Origin: Oscillospiraceae bacterium
GTDB taxonomy: Bacteria; Bacillota_A; Clostridia; Oscillospirales; Oscillospiraceae
NCBI GenBank assembly: GCA_017545325.1
Contig: JAFWOX010000088.1
Span: forward strand, 1-41,286
DNA length: 41,286 nt
Direction: 5' to 3'
The notes beneath the pieces were generated by a model. It was not told where the DNA came from, ran no database searches, and saw nothing but the letters and a program-made list of their open reading frames with translations. Shown here piece by piece: positions 1 through 8,652 of the stretch. The position numbers were made by a program, and so were the translations under genes. The first letter of the stretch is position 1, and every line of letters starts with the position of its first letter.

Positions 1-148
1 CCCCCTCCGTCTCCCCGGGGCGCATGGCCCTGGTGGTGGCGGATACGGAGAAGAACGCGCCGGGGGACTGGGCCATCAGGGCCCGGACGATGGTGCTTTT
101 CCCCGCGCCGGAGGGGCCGGAGATGATGATGAGCTTCCCCCGCCTCAT
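1..148 (-). CDS. gmk: Guanylate kinase, N-terminal part (cut by window edge)
   Basis: Guanylate kinase phosphorylates GMP to GDP with ATP, a cytoplasmic step in guanine nucleotide synthesis. The 49 visible codons begin [19 protein letters not shown], which contains the P-loop GPSGAGKST, and then reach the SATTR..RPGE stretch that belongs to the GMP-binding side of the family. The ATG overlaps the remA stop in an ATGA, so the two are translationally coupled. The gene runs off the left edge and roughly three quarters of a normal guanylate kinase (about 200 residues) is missing from view. The order yicC-remA-gmk is a standard Firmicutes arrangement, often followed by rpoZ. Identification is secure despite truncation. 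Confidence 0.93.
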   Translation of the reverse strand, partial: MRRGKLIIISGPSGAGKSTIVRALMAQSPGAFFSVSATTRAMRPGETEG

Positions 149-423
149 TCCTCGTCCTCCTCCCGCTCCTGGATGGCGGCGGCTTCGCCCCCGCCCGGGA
201 TGCGTCCCGCGATGGTCTCCGTCTGGATGGCGGAGAGGATGATATGGCCGCTGTCCGTAATGATCACCGCCCGGGTGCGCCGCCCGTAGGTGGCGTCGAT
301 GAGACTGCCGCTGTCCCGGGCGTCCTGGACCATGCGCTTGATGGGCGCGGATTCCGGGCTGACGATGGCGATCACCCGCCCGGCGGAAACCAGATTCCCG
401 TAGCCGATATTGATGAGCTTCAT
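145..423 (-). CDS. remA: RemA family DNA-binding regulator (DUF370)
   Basis: A 92-residue protein starting [20 protein letters not shown], the signature of the RemA/DUF370 family. In Bacillus subtilis RemA is a small oligomeric DNA-binding protein that activates extracellular-matrix and osmoprotection genes; its role in this organism is not known. The core ([35 protein letters not shown]) is intact, and the last 20 residues form an acidic tail rich in Glu. The ATG at 423 gives the canonical N-terminus; a longer in-frame reading up to 522 lies inside yicC and lacks family similarity. It sits 11 bases downstream of yicC and overlaps gmk by 4 bases. Confidence 0.92.
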   Translation of the reverse strand: MKLINIGYGNLVSAGRVIAIVSPESAPIKRMVQDARDSGSLIDATYGRRTRAVIITDSGHIILSAIQTETIAGRIPGGGEAAAIQEREEDEE

Positions 424-434
424 TCTCTGCTCCC

Positions 435-1313
435 CTATTCGATGTTCTGGGCCTGCTCCCGGATCTTCTCGATGGTGGATTTCATCTCCACCACGGTTTT
501 GGTGATATCCAGATCCACGCATTTGGAGCCGATGGTGTTGACCTCCCGGTTCAGCTCCTGGATGAGGAAATCCAGCTTCCTGCCCACGGCGCCGCCGGAA
601 TCCAGCAGCTCCCGGAACTGCCGGAAATGGCTGTCCAGCCGAACCAGCTCCTCGTCCACCGCCACCTTGTCCGCAAACAGGGCGGCCTCGGTGAGGATGC
701 GGCTCTCGTCGATCCCGGCGGTATCCAGGACCTCCCGCATCCGGGCCAGGAGCTTTTCCCGGTATTCCCGCACCGTCTCGGGACTGCGGGCGGCGACGGC
801 CTTCCGCATGGCCTCCAGCTCCTCCAGCTTGCCCAGGAGATCCGCCTTCAGCCGCTCCCCCTCCCGGGCGCGCATGGCGCAGAGGGCATCAAGGGCCTCC
901 GTCACTGCCCGGCTCAGGTCCGCCAGGAAGACCTCCTGATCCAGCTCCTTTTTCTCCAGGATGAAAATATCCGGGATCCGGCTGTAGGCCGCGGCGCCCA
1001 TATCGTTGGGAATGGAAAACCGGTTTTCCATCTCCTCCACAGCCTGACTGTAGGCCAGAAGGAGCGGCTCGTTCAGCTTCACCTGAACGTCGTCCTCCAG
1101 GGAGCTGTCCACGGTGATGAACACGTCCACCTTGCCCCGGCCGATCCGGGCCTGGACCTGGCTCTTCACCTGCTCCTCCGCAAAGGCGCAGCTGCGGGGC
1201 AGGCGCACCGCGCAGTCCAGAAAACGGTTGTTTACGCTTTTCAGTTCCACATGCAGGGCGGTTTTTCCGCTGAGGCCGTCCCCGCTGCCATAACCGGTCA
1301 TACTGCAGATCAT
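435..1313 (-). CDS. yicC: YicC family endoribonuclease
   Basis: A 292-residue YicC-family protein. It begins [11 protein letters not shown], the family's near-invariant N-terminus, and ends in a C-terminal DUF1732-type region with [18 protein letters not shown] and a helix [19 protein letters not shown]. YicC proteins are endoribonucleases implicated in small-RNA and mRNA turnover (E. coli YicC acts on the sRNA RyhB); B. subtilis YloC is the homologue. Length is normal for the family. An AGGAAG-type ribosome binding site precedes the ATG. It lies directly after the rseC-like gene and upstream of remA-gmk on the same strand, so it is most likely read from the cdaA promoter. Confidence 0.93.
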   Translation of the reverse strand: MICSMTGYGSGDGLSGKTALHVELKSVNNRFLDCAVRLPRSCAFAEEQVKSQVQARIGRGKVDVFITVDSSLEDDVQVKLNEPLLLAYSQAVEEMENRFSIPNDMGAAAYSRIPDIFILEKKELDQEVFLADLSRAVTEALDALCAMRAREGERLKADLLGKLEELEAMRKAVAARSPETVREYREKLLARMREVLDTAGIDESRILTEAALFADKVAVDEELVRLDSHFRQFRELLDSGGAVGRKLDFLIQELNREVNTIGSKCVDLDITKTVVEMKSTIEKIREQAQNIE

Positions 1314-1329
1314 ATTCCTGTCTTCCTGT

Positions 1330-1770
1330 TCAAATGGTATTGTTCCCCATGGGCGGGAGAGAAAAACGCCGGGTGATCACATATTCCACCGGGCTGCGCT
1401 TCTGCCGGGCCCTTCCCAGCAGCACGACCGCCGCCGCCCCCAGACACAGGGCGCCCACGGCGCACACCGCGCAGAGGGTCTGGTCTCCCCCCGCTGCGGC
1501 GCAGACCAGGGCCGCCGCCAGCATCAGGATCAGGGGCAGGACGTACACCAGCGCCGCAGCCCCCAGCACCCTTCCGGTCCCGGCGGAAACGACCACCGTC
1601 TCTCCCGGTCCGGCCTCCAGGGGATTCCGGGCGCGGATCACCAGCTCCCGGCTCCCCGGGGCGCAGCCGCCGCAGTCCTCGCAGCTATGGCCGCAGGCGG
1701 TGCGCATGGCGATCTCCACCCGGGCATAGCCGTCCCCGCAGACCTCCCGGATCACGCCGGTGCGGGTCAT
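1330..1770 (-). CDS. RseC/SoxR-reducing-system family membrane protein
   Basis: A 146-residue protein of the RseC (SoxR reducing system) type. The N-terminal soluble part (residues 1-65) carries a Cys cluster at about 26, 30, 33 and 36 (CGHSCEDCGGC), typical of the family and able to hold a metal or redox centre. Two hydrophobic segments follow at about 68-90 and 95-118, so it is a small inner-membrane protein. In Gram-negatives RseC works with Rnf/Rsx electron-transfer complexes; Clostridia commonly carry homologues whose partner is unproven. It overlaps the end of cdaR by 4 bases and precedes yicC by 16, so it belongs to the cdaA operon. No rnf gene is visible in the window. Confidence 0.85.
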   Translation of the reverse strand: MTRTGVIREVCGDGYARVEIAMRTACGHSCEDCGGCAPGSRELVIRARNPLEAGPGETVVVSAGTGRVLGAAALVYVLPLILMLAAALVCAAAGGDQTLCAVCAVGALCLGAAAVVLLGRARQKRSPVEYVITRRFSLPPMGNNTI

Positions 1771-3104
1771 GGTCCGTTCTCCCCGCCGGTCTCCTCCTGT
1801 CCCTCCGCTGGATAGCCCTCGGGCAGGTCCTCCGGCGACGGCTCCGGCGGTTCCTCCGGCTCAGGCTCCAGGGAGACCACAACATTGTAGTTTCCCGCCA
1901 CCACGCCGGCTTCGCTGTATCCGGTGATGTACACGGCGGTGGGCACGCTGTACCGGCCTACGGCATTGCCGTACTCGCTCAGATCCGCCACCAGCTGCAC
2001 GTTGCCCGGCTCCACCAGGGAGACGATCTCCGCGGGTCCCCGGATCACGACCTCCTTGTACTGGGTGATGGGCCGGGCCACATAGCCCTCGGATACGTTG
2101 ATGAAGCTGATCTTGGTGGTGAGGATCGTCCGGGTCTCCAGACCCCGGAGACTGACGGTCACAACGGCCTCCTTATCCCCGGAGAGGTTCTCCGCCCCGT
2201 TGGGCAGGGGGATGGGATAGGTCACGGTATAGGACTGCTCGAAGGACGCCAGATCGATGGCCCCCAGGGTGATCCGGTTGATGCCCTGGATCAGCTCCGC
2301 GTCGCCGGTCACGGTGAGGGTATTGGGCCGGATATCCACCACGGCATTGGTCTCCTTCGCGCTGCCGCCCTCGATCAGGTCCACGGTGAGGACGATGTCC
2401 TTCACCATGACGATGGGGATGGTATACTGGACCTCGGTCACGTCCACGCTCAGCTCCTGGATATCCACGGCCTTATCCTCGTAATCCAGCAGGGTATAGC
2501 TCACGCTGCCGGTCACGGTGCGGTTCAGGTTCTCCCGGTCCAGCACCACATAGGCGCATTTGATATGGGAGACCAGCTCCTCGGGGCCGGAGACCGTGAC
2601 GGTGGCGGGCTCATAGACGATGGGCTCCTGCATATAGCCCTCCTGCACGCTCCCCTCGAAATCCCCCCGGACCTCCACGGTCTTCGTGATCAGATTATCG
2701 ATATTCACCTTGACGAATTCCGGGTTGCGCTTCATGATGAGGACCGCATCCTCATTGACGCTCTCCGGGAAGATGACGGTATAGACCTTTTCGTATTCGC
2801 CGGGCCTGCGGATATCCCTCAGGTCCACGCTCACCTGCACATCCTCCTTCCGGATGGCGGAGATCACGTTCCGCCTGCCCATGATGGTCAGGCTGACGCT
2901 CTGCTGATCCTTCTCCGTCACCAGGAGCTTCCGGTCCCTGAGGATATCGTCTCCTCCCACATAGTTGATCTCCAGGCCGGTGAGCTCCGCCTCCATATCC
3001 GTATTGGCGTAGGAGGCCACATACAGCCAGAGGATCACGGAGAGGATACAGGCCAGGACGATGAACAGGGCGCGGCTACTGGCGATCTTCTTGATGGTTT
3101 TCAT
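1767..3104 (-). CDS. cdaR: CdaR, YbbR-domain regulator of diadenylate cyclase
   Basis: A 445-residue membrane-anchored protein. A short cytoplasmic start (MKTIKKIASSR) leads into one transmembrane helix at about 12-30, followed by an extracellular region of successive YbbR repeats of about 85 residues each (for example the segments around LTVEVRG, VTVSGPEELV, LTVTGDAELI and VVIRGPAEIV). The C-terminus is a Pro/Glu-rich tail. CdaR binds and modulates the cyclase CdaA in other Firmicutes. The start codon lies 29 bases inside the end of cdaA, so the two are translationally coupled, as expected for partners. The usual third gene glmM is not present; rseC and yicC follow instead. Confidence 0.93.
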   Translation of the reverse strand: MKTIKKIASSRALFIVLACILSVILWLYVASYANTDMEAELTGLEINYVGGDDILRDRKLLVTEKDQQSVSLTIMGRRNVISAIRKEDVQVSVDLRDIRRPGEYEKVYTVIFPESVNEDAVLIMKRNPEFVKVNIDNLITKTVEVRGDFEGSVQEGYMQEPIVYEPATVTVSGPEELVSHIKCAYVVLDRENLNRTVTGSVSYTLLDYEDKAVDIQELSVDVTEVQYTIPIVMVKDIVLTVDLIEGGSAKETNAVVDIRPNTLTVTGDAELIQGINRITLGAIDLASFEQSYTVTYPIPLPNGAENLSGDKEAVVTVSLRGLETRTILTTKISFINVSEGYVARPITQYKEVVIRGPAEIVSLVEPGNVQLVADLSEYGNAVGRYSVPTAVYITGYSEAGVVAGNYNVVVSLEPEPEEPPEPSPEDLPEGYPAEGQEETGGENGP

Positions 3105-3978
3105 TCTCGTCTTCCTTTACCGGTGTCAGCTTTTTGCGGATGGCGCCGAAGCGGCTCTTCAGGGCGGCCCGGAGGCCCTCCTCCCCGCCTTCGTTATCCG
3201 GACTGCGCAGGAGACACTGATCCAGCCGGTTCTCCAGCTCGCTGAGGCTGATATTGGGGTAGATCTCCCCGTTCAGCGCAAAGCTGATCTCGCCGGTCTG
3301 CTCGCTGACGATCACCACCGCCGCGTCGGAATGCTCGCTCATCCCCAGGGCGGCCCGGTGGCGCATGCCATACCGCTGGGGCAGGTCCAGCCGCTTGCTG
3401 GAGGGCAGACGGCAGCGGGCGGCATAGATCCGCTCATTGCGGATGATCACCGCGCCGTCATGGAGAACGGTATTCTTGTCGAAGATATGCTGCAGGAGGA
3501 TGGACCGGGTCTCCACGTCGATGAGGACGCCGGTCTGAACCTCCTCGTTCAGGTCGTTATCCCGTTCAAAAACGATCAGGGCCCCAGTCTTGGTCTTGGA
3601 AAGGGGGTCGCAGGCCTTCACCACCTCTTCGATGCAGCTGCCCAGCTCCTTGCTGCGCTCCGAGCCGGGGATGAACCGCGTCACCGCACCCACCTTTTCC
3701 AGCATGGCCCGGACCTCCGGCTGAAACACGATCAGCAGGATCAGGACCCCCAATTCCAGCGCCTTACCGAAGACGAAGTTGAACATATACAGGTCCAGCT
3801 TCTTGGCGATGAGCATGGCCACGATGATCAGCAGCAGGCCCCGCAGCGCCCGGCCCGATCCGGTCCTGGCCAGGAAGTACAGGATCTTGTACAGGAGGAA
3901 AGCCATGATCGCCATATCGATCACGTCGTTGATCCGTATGGTCCTGATCAGGCTCAGCAGCATGTCCCAAAAACCCAT
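3076..3978 (-). CDS. cdaA: Diadenylate cyclase CdaA (c-di-AMP synthase)
   Basis: CdaA condenses two ATP into the second messenger cyclic di-AMP, which governs potassium and osmolyte balance and wall homeostasis in Firmicutes. The 300-residue protein has three N-terminal membrane segments (about 15-36, 44-60 and 72-87), then the DAC domain with the catalytic DGA at 174-176 (LHDGAVII) and the ATP-contacting RHR at 206-208 (MRHRAALG). Both motifs are intact, so activity is expected. The C-terminal 40 residues are charged. It is the first gene after a strong sigma-A promoter at 4056-4084 and overlaps its regulator cdaR by 29 bases. The ribosome binding site is purine-rich (AAAGGATGGGGG). Confidence 0.96.
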   Translation of the reverse strand: MGFWDMLLSLIRTIRINDVIDMAIMAFLLYKILYFLARTGSGRALRGLLLIIVAMLIAKKLDLYMFNFVFGKALELGVLILLIVFQPEVRAMLEKVGAVTRFIPGSERSKELGSCIEEVVKACDPLSKTKTGALIVFERDNDLNEEVQTGVLIDVETRSILLQHIFDKNTVLHDGAVIIRNERIYAARCRLPSSKRLDLPQRYGMRHRAALGMSEHSDAAVVIVSEQTGEISFALNGEIYPNISLSELENRLDQCLLRSPDNEGGEEGLRAALKSRFGAIRKKLTPVKEDENENHQEDRQ

Positions 3979-4055
3979 TCGGACTTTCCCCCATCCTTTC
4001 TCTCGGCCCTGCCGCCGGGCTTCCGCCTGCGGCAGGACCTATAGTGCTAACCTAT

Positions 4056-4084
4056 ATTATATCTTATCCGCTCCCGCTTGACAA
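4056..4084 (-). promoter_or_regulatory. Sigma-A promoter of the cdaA operon
   Basis: On the minus strand TTGTCA (4079-4084), a 17-base spacer and a perfect TATAAT (4056-4061) lie about 80 bases upstream of the cdaA start. It is the only strong promoter seen ahead of cdaA-cdaR-rseC-yicC-remA-gmk. The leader between it and cdaA holds a short GCCGCAGGC-type stem but no recognised riboswitch. Confidence 0.85.
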
Positions 4085-4101
4085 GCGGTTTCCGCGTTTG
4101 G

Positions 4102-5229
4102 TCATAAGTTTTCCAGGGCTTTTGCCAGCCGGCGAACCTGCCCCTCCCGGGTGAAGGCGGATACGCTCATGCGCACCGTTCCGCCGCTCCCCGTTCCCGC
4201 GGTGTCGTGGGCCAGGGGCGCGCAGTGGAGCCCCGCCCGGAGGGAAAAGCCCCGCTCCGCCAGCCGCTGCGCCGCCGCCTCGCAGTCCAGATCCGCCACC
4301 CGGAAGGAGAGGACTCCCCCCTGGAGCCCGGGGTCCGGGGCGGCGTATACCCGGAGCCGGGGATTCTCCCCCAGGAGCGCCGCCGCCAGGCGGATGAGCT
4401 TCCGCTCATGGGCCAGGATGGCCTCCGACCCCAGGCGGGCGACGAAATCCAGCCCGGCCCGCAGCCCGGCGATGCCGGGCATATTGTGGGTCCCCGCCTC
4501 CAGCCGGTCCGGCAGCCAATCGGGCATCTCCCGGAGCCGGGGACTGCTGCCAGAGCCGCCCTCCAGGAGGGTCCGGATGCTTCCCTCCCCCGGCTGTCTG
4601 CCGCACAGGAGCAGGCCGGTGCCCTGGGGGCCGTACAGGCCCTTGTGCCCGGGCATGGCCACGAAGGATGCATGCCATTTCTCCGGCTCCAGGGGCAGGA
4701 GCCCGGCGCTCTGGGAGGCGTCCACCACCAGCGGCACCCCCCGCTCCCCGCAGAGGGCGGCGATCTCCTCCACCGGCTGGATGCAGCCGAATACGTTGGA
4801 GACATGGTTCACCACCGCCAGAGCCGCCCCCTGCTTCAGCTCCCGGGCGTAGGCCTCCAGCATCCCGGCAGGGTCGAAGGGCGGTGCCGCGGCCACCCGG
4901 ATCCTGGCCCCCAGGGCATGGAGGGGTCGAAGCACCGCGTTATGCTCATAGCCGGAGATCACCGCCCGTTCCCCGGGTCGGACCAGGGCCTTGATCGCCA
5001 GGTTCAGCCCATGGGTGGCGTTCAGGCAGAAGACCACCCGCTCCGGCTCCTTCATTCCGAAAAGCGCCGCCGCCGTCTCCCGGCAGCGGTACGCCTCCTC
5101 CGCCGCCGCCATGGCGGCGGGATATCCCCCCCGGCCGGGACTGGCCAGGGTCATCATGGCCCGCTCCACCGCCCGGTAAACGGCGGCGGGCTTCTGGAGC
5201 GTGGTGGCGGCGTTATCCAGATAGATCAC
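4102..5229 (-). CDS. Cysteine desulfurase-like class V aminotransferase
   Basis: A 375-residue PLP enzyme of the cysteine desulfurase family (NifS/SufS fold, TIGR01977-like). It opens with IYLDNAATTLQKP, has the PLP lysine in AMPGHKGLYGPQG, and carries a Cys in the C-terminal active-site loop GLHCAPLAH, followed by GTVRMS. Such enzymes remove sulfur (or selenium) from cysteine (selenocysteine) as an enzyme-bound persulfide. The GTG start at 5229 overlaps the stop of the upstream DUF3343 gene (GTGA); an upstream in-frame extension to 5496 is low-complexity read-through of that gene. TIGR01977 members are often found beside selenium-metabolism genes, but no selD or molybdenum hydroxylase is in view, so sulfur versus selenium use is open. 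Confidence 0.86.
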   Translation of the reverse strand: MIYLDNAATTLQKPAAVYRAVERAMMTLASPGRGGYPAAMAAAEEAYRCRETAAALFGMKEPERVVFCLNATHGLNLAIKALVRPGERAVISGYEHNAVLRPLHALGARIRVAAAPPFDPAGMLEAYARELKQGAALAVVNHVSNVFGCIQPVEEIAALCGERGVPLVVDASQSAGLLPLEPEKWHASFVAMPGHKGLYGPQGTGLLLCGRQPGEGSIRTLLEGGSGSSPRLREMPDWLPDRLEAGTHNMPGIAGLRAGLDFVARLGSEAILAHERKLIRLAAALLGENPRLRVYAAPDPGLQGGVLSFRVADLDCEAAAQRLAERGFSLRAGLHCAPLAHDTAGTGSGGTVRMSVSAFTREGQVRRLAKALENL

Positions 5230-5474
5230 GGCGCCGCCTCCCGGAGCGTTCCGTCCCTCTCCCGCAGCCAGATCCGGCCCGGGGCGAAGCCCGCCTCCCG
5301 AAGCCGCTCCAGCGCCGTCTCCAGGTCTCCCCGCCGCAGGCGAAGGGCATAGGCGCAGCCTCCGCCGGACCAGGGCGCCCGGGCGGCATTGGCCGGCATC
5401 CCCAGGCCGGTTAAAAACCTGGCCGCACGCTGGGCATAGGTGAGGGAGCGGAGGCCGATATAGGCATCCTGCAA
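5226..5474 (-). CDS. DUF3343 putative Se/S carrier-like protein
   Basis: An 82-residue protein matching the DUF3343 pattern: an N-terminal YIGLRSLTYAQRAARFL, then a Gly/Cys segment GGGCAYALRL that carries the single conserved Cys. Members are proposed sulfur or selenium relay proteins and often neighbour cysteine desulfurases. The start is a TTG at 5474: a GAGGGGG ribosome binding site lies 8 bases upstream and the predicted N-terminus then matches the family, while no ATG or GTG is in frame nearby. The stop overlaps the GTG of the desulfurase gene, implying coupled translation and joint function. No strong promoter was found upstream; only a weak TTGCCG/TAGAAA pair. Confidence 0.8.
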   Translation of the reverse strand: MQDAYIGLRSLTYAQRAARFLTGLGMPANAARAPWSGGGCAYALRLRRGDLETALERLREAGFAPGRIWLRERDGTLREAAP

Positions 5475-5655
5475 AGGGTATTCCCCCTCTATTCACAATT
5501 TTCTATGGCAGGCCCCAAATCCGGCAAGGGACGGGAGGCGGCCGAAACCGCTTCCCATCCCCATCGGTTCTTCTCTCCCGGCAGCCTGCCGGTCCATCCT
5601 ATGCCCTGCAATAATGAATTGCGCCATTGCGGACGCAGCCCCTCGCCGGGGAGGT

Positions 5656-5765
5656 ATTCCTTTCCCGATGGGAAAGGAATCAAAGGATCGCCCGGGGAAC
5701 CTTCCACATGGTTCCCCGGGACCCCTCCTCCCGGCCAAGGAGGGGCTTGCGAGCCCCTCCCTTGG
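5656..5765. repeat. Cluster of three strong hairpins in a gene-free stretch
   Basis: Three stems follow each other in about 110 bases. The first is a perfect 11-base stem at 5656-5666/5670-5680 with a 3-base loop. The second is a perfect 11-base stem at 5691-5701/5710-5720. The third, at 5735-5747/5752-5765, is a 13-base stem with one bulge and a 4-base loop. The stem sequences differ from each other and none is followed by a T-run on either strand, so they are not ordinary terminators. They lie in the 640 bases between lon and the DUF3343 gene. No gene was recognised there. Confidence 0.6.
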
Positions 5766-5860
5766 ATCCTCCCCGGGGTTGCGGTGGTTTTACGAAGGAC
5801 GGGGATAACTGAGTCTAAGTCTAAATACTTCAGCGTTCAGACGATGGCCATTGCGTATCG

Positions 5861-5946
5861 CCTCCCCGTCCCCGCCGCGCGGTCTGGCTTCCCTTGGGGG
5901 AAGCCGGCATCCGCCGTCTCACGCAAGGCGGATGACTGATGAGGGG
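5861..5946. repeat. Short copy of the dispersed intergenic repeat, module A
   Basis: This stretch shares its left part (CCGTCCCCGCCGCGCGG) and its right part (CCGTCTCACG..GATGAGGG) with the copies at 29043-29200 and 40765-40922. In place of their 93-base core it has only a 16-base hairpin, CTTCCC-TTGG-GGGAAG. That small hairpin is the reverse complement of the one in module B (28741, 29224 and 40948), so modules A and B mix here. Confidence 0.6.
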
Positions 5947-6061
5947 CAGATGGAAAAGCAGAGGCAAAGGGTACTTCCGCACCTCCAGGCGAGGCAGGCA
6001 TACCGACAGATCATTCCCCGTGATCCCGCAGCTGACGGCCGGATCATAATTATGTCAACCA

Positions 6062-6100
6062 GAGAAAAAAAGAGAGACCCGGCGCATGGCCGGGCCTCTC
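6062..6100 (-). terminator. Intrinsic terminator of lon
   Basis: On the minus strand a 12-base stem (6089-6100 and 6072-6083, with one G-U pair and a 5-base loop) is followed by a T-rich run (6063-6071). It lies 16 bases past the lon stop and ends the tig-clpP-clpX-lon transcription unit. Confidence 0.85.
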
Positions 6101-6115
6101 CCGATATTACACCTT

Positions 6116-8539
6116 TCAGCTTACCGTGGGTCTGGGCTGCTCGCCCCGCCCCTCCCGCTCCGGAGCGGAGGCCGCTTCCGGCTGCTTCTCCTCCGGCTTC
6201 CAGGGCTGGATGCCGGTGAAATCCAGGGCGGTATGGAGCACATCGTCGATATGCTTCGCGGTGATAAACTGCAGCGCGCCCCGCACATCCGGGTCGATCT
6301 CCGCCAGGTCCGCCTCGTTCTCCGCCGGGATCAGCACGGTCTTGACCCCCGCCCGCAGGGCGGCCATGGTCTTCTCCTTCAGGCCGCCGATGGCCAGGAT
6401 CCTGCCCCGGAGGGTGATCTCCCCGGTCATGGCCAGGTCGCCCCGGAGGGGCGCGCCGGTGAGGGCGGAGATCATGGCCAGGGTGATGGTGATGCCCGCG
6501 CTGGGGCCGTCCTTGGGTACGCCGCCCTCGGGGAAATGGATGTGGATATCCTTCTTCCGGTAGAACTCCGGGTCGATGCCCAGGATGGCGGCCCGGCTGC
6601 GGATATAGCTCAAGCCCGCCTGGGCGGATTCCTGCATCACCTTCCCCAGGTTGCCGGTGAGCTCCAGACGGCCGGTGCCCTCCATGACGTTCACCTCCAC
6701 ATCCAGAGTGACGCCGCCCACGCTGGTCCAGGCCAGGCCCCGGGCCAGGCCCACGGCGGGCTCCAGCCGCTTTTCCTCCGGCTTGAACCGCCGGACGCCC
6801 AGGAACTTTTCCAGTTCGGAGGCCTTGACGCCCACGCTCTTGTTTTCCCCCTCCACCAGGCGCATGGCGGCCTTTCGGCAGACCGCCGCCAGCTCCCGCT
6901 CCAGCATGCGCACGCCGGATTCCTCCGTCCAGCCGGAGATGATCTCCCGGAGGGCGGTGTCGCCGATCCGCAGCTCCCGGGCCTTCAGGCCATGGCGTTT
7001 CCGCTGCTTGGGCAGCAGGTGGTCCTTGGCGATATGCAGCTTTTCCTCGTCCGTATAGCTGCTGAGCTCGATGATCTCCATCCGGTCCATCAGGGGCCGG
7101 GGAATGGTGGCGGTGGTGTTGGCGGTGGTGATGAACAGCACGTCGGAGAGGTCGAAGGGCACCTCCAGGTAGTGGTCCCGGAAGCTGCTGTTCTGCTCGG
7201 AATCCAGGGCCTCCAGCATGGCGGCGGAGGGATCCCCCCGGTAATCGCTGCCCAGCTTATCGATCTCATCCAGCAGGAGGACCGGGTTCCGGCTCTCCGC
7301 CTGGGAAACGGCGGTCATGATCCGGCCGGGCATGGCGCCCACATAGGTCTTCCGGTGGCCCCGGATCTCCGCCTCGTCATGGATGCCCCCCAGGCTGATG
7401 CGGCCCAGCTTCCGGCCCAGGGCCCGGGCGATGCTCTTGCCGATGGAGGTCTTGCCGGTGCCCGGAGGGCCAACCAGGCAGAGGATGGTCCCCTTCAGGT
7501 CGGGGGCCAGCTGCCGTACGGCCACGAATTCCAGGATCCGCTCCTTCACCTTTTCCAGGCCATAGTGATCCTCGTCCAGGATCCGGCGGGTCTGCTCCAC
7601 ATTGTAGCAGTCCTCGGTCTCCACGTTCCAGGGAAGCCCCAGGACCGTATCCAGCCAGGTGCGCAGCACCGCCGCCTCCGAGGAGGCGAAGCCCTGACGG
7701 GCCAGGCGGTTCAGCTCCTTCCGCAGCTTTTCCTTGACTTCGTCGGAGGCCTCCAGGGCGTCGATCCGCTCCGTATACTCGTCCATCTCGGAGGCGGCCT
7801 CCTGCTCCTCGTCCATCCCCAGCTCCATCTGGATGGTGCGGAGCTGCTCCCGGAGGATCCCCTCCCGCTGGGCGGCGGCCAGGCGGCCCTGGGTCTTGCG
7901 CTGGATCTGCTCCTCCACCTCCAGAACGGCGATCTCATGTGTGAGCATTTCATCCAGAAGCTCCAGCCGCCGCACGGGCTCCGCCTCGTCCAGAAGCTGC
8001 TGCCTGTCCTCCGGCGTCAGCCGCAGGGTCTGGCCCAGGTAGTCCGCCACATAGCCGGGGCTGTGGCTGCCGGCGATGCCCCCCAGAAAATCCGGATGGT
8101 TTTCCGGCAGGAGCTCCGTGAGATGGGCCATCAGGCCCCGGGTGCGGCGGATCAGCGCCTCCCAGTACCGGGGAGACTCCCCGCTCTCCGCCTCCTCCTG
8201 CTGCCGGACCTCAGCCCGGTAGAAGGGGATATGCTCCAGCACCCGCAGGAGCTCCGCCCGGTACATGCCCTTCACCAGGACCCGGACGCCGCCCCCCGGG
8301 ATGCGGAGGATCTGGCGGATCTCCGCCACGGTGCCCACCTTGAAGAGCTCGCTCTCCTCCGGCTCCTCCGCCTCCGGGTCGGACTGGCACAGGAGATAGA
8401 TCCGCCGGTCTCCCTCCATGGCGTAGTTCAGCGCGGCGATGGAGAGGGGACGCTCCAGGTCGAAATTCAGCACCATCTCCGGAAAGACCTGCAGGCCCCG
8501 GAGGGGGATCATGGGCAGCTGTTCCATTCTTTCGCTCAT
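6116..8539 (-). CDS. lon: ATP-dependent protease Lon
   Basis: Lon is a cytoplasmic AAA+ protease that degrades misfolded and regulatory proteins. The 807-residue product has the N-terminal LAN substrate-binding domain (about 1-200), a coiled-coil linker rich in Glu/Lys, the AAA+ module with Walker A GPPGTGKTSIGK and Walker B-like LLLDEIDK, and the C-terminal protease domain. The Ser-Lys dyad is visible as Ser680 in PKDGPSAG and Lys721 in GGLKEKT. The last 30 residues are an acidic Pro-rich tail. An AAAGGAGA ribosome binding site sits 6 bases before the ATG. It is the last gene after clpX, with a terminator behind it. Confidence 0.97.
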   Translation of the reverse strand: MSERMEQLPMIPLRGLQVFPEMVLNFDLERPLSIAALNYAMEGDRRIYLLCQSDPEAEEPEESELFKVGTVAEIRQILRIPGGGVRVLVKGMYRAELLRVLEHIPFYRAEVRQQEEAESGESPRYWEALIRRTRGLMAHLTELLPENHPDFLGGIAGSHSPGYVADYLGQTLRLTPEDRQQLLDEAEPVRRLELLDEMLTHEIAVLEVEEQIQRKTQGRLAAAQREGILREQLRTIQMELGMDEEQEAASEMDEYTERIDALEASDEVKEKLRKELNRLARQGFASSEAAVLRTWLDTVLGLPWNVETEDCYNVEQTRRILDEDHYGLEKVKERILEFVAVRQLAPDLKGTILCLVGPPGTGKTSIGKSIARALGRKLGRISLGGIHDEAEIRGHRKTYVGAMPGRIMTAVSQAESRNPVLLLDEIDKLGSDYRGDPSAAMLEALDSEQNSSFRDHYLEVPFDLSDVLFITTANTTATIPRPLMDRMEIIELSSYTDEEKLHIAKDHLLPKQRKRHGLKARELRIGDTALREIISGWTEESGVRMLERELAAVCRKAAMRLVEGENKSVGVKASELEKFLGVRRFKPEEKRLEPAVGLARGLAWTSVGGVTLDVEVNVMEGTGRLELTGNLGKVMQESAQAGLSYIRSRAAILGIDPEFYRKKDIHIHFPEGGVPKDGPSAGITITLAMISALTGAPLRGDLAMTGEITLRGRILAIGGLKEKTMAALRAGVKTVLIPAENEADLAEIDPDVRGALQFITAKHIDDVLHTALDFTGIQPWKPEEKQPEAASAPEREGRGEQPRPTVS

Positions 8540-8652
8540 GTTGATTCTCCTTTCCTGGGAGAAGATAACCGCGCTGCCGGCAGGACCGACCGACTACCGC
8601 CCCGGAAGGGGGCTTCGGCCAGGCTGCCGCAGCGCGGCGACCGCTGGGGCGT

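Noticed and set aside
5489..6085. Several 60-140-codon frames on both strands between lon and the DUF3343 gene
   Set aside because: They overlap each other and the hairpins, lack ribosome binding sites and resemble no protein.
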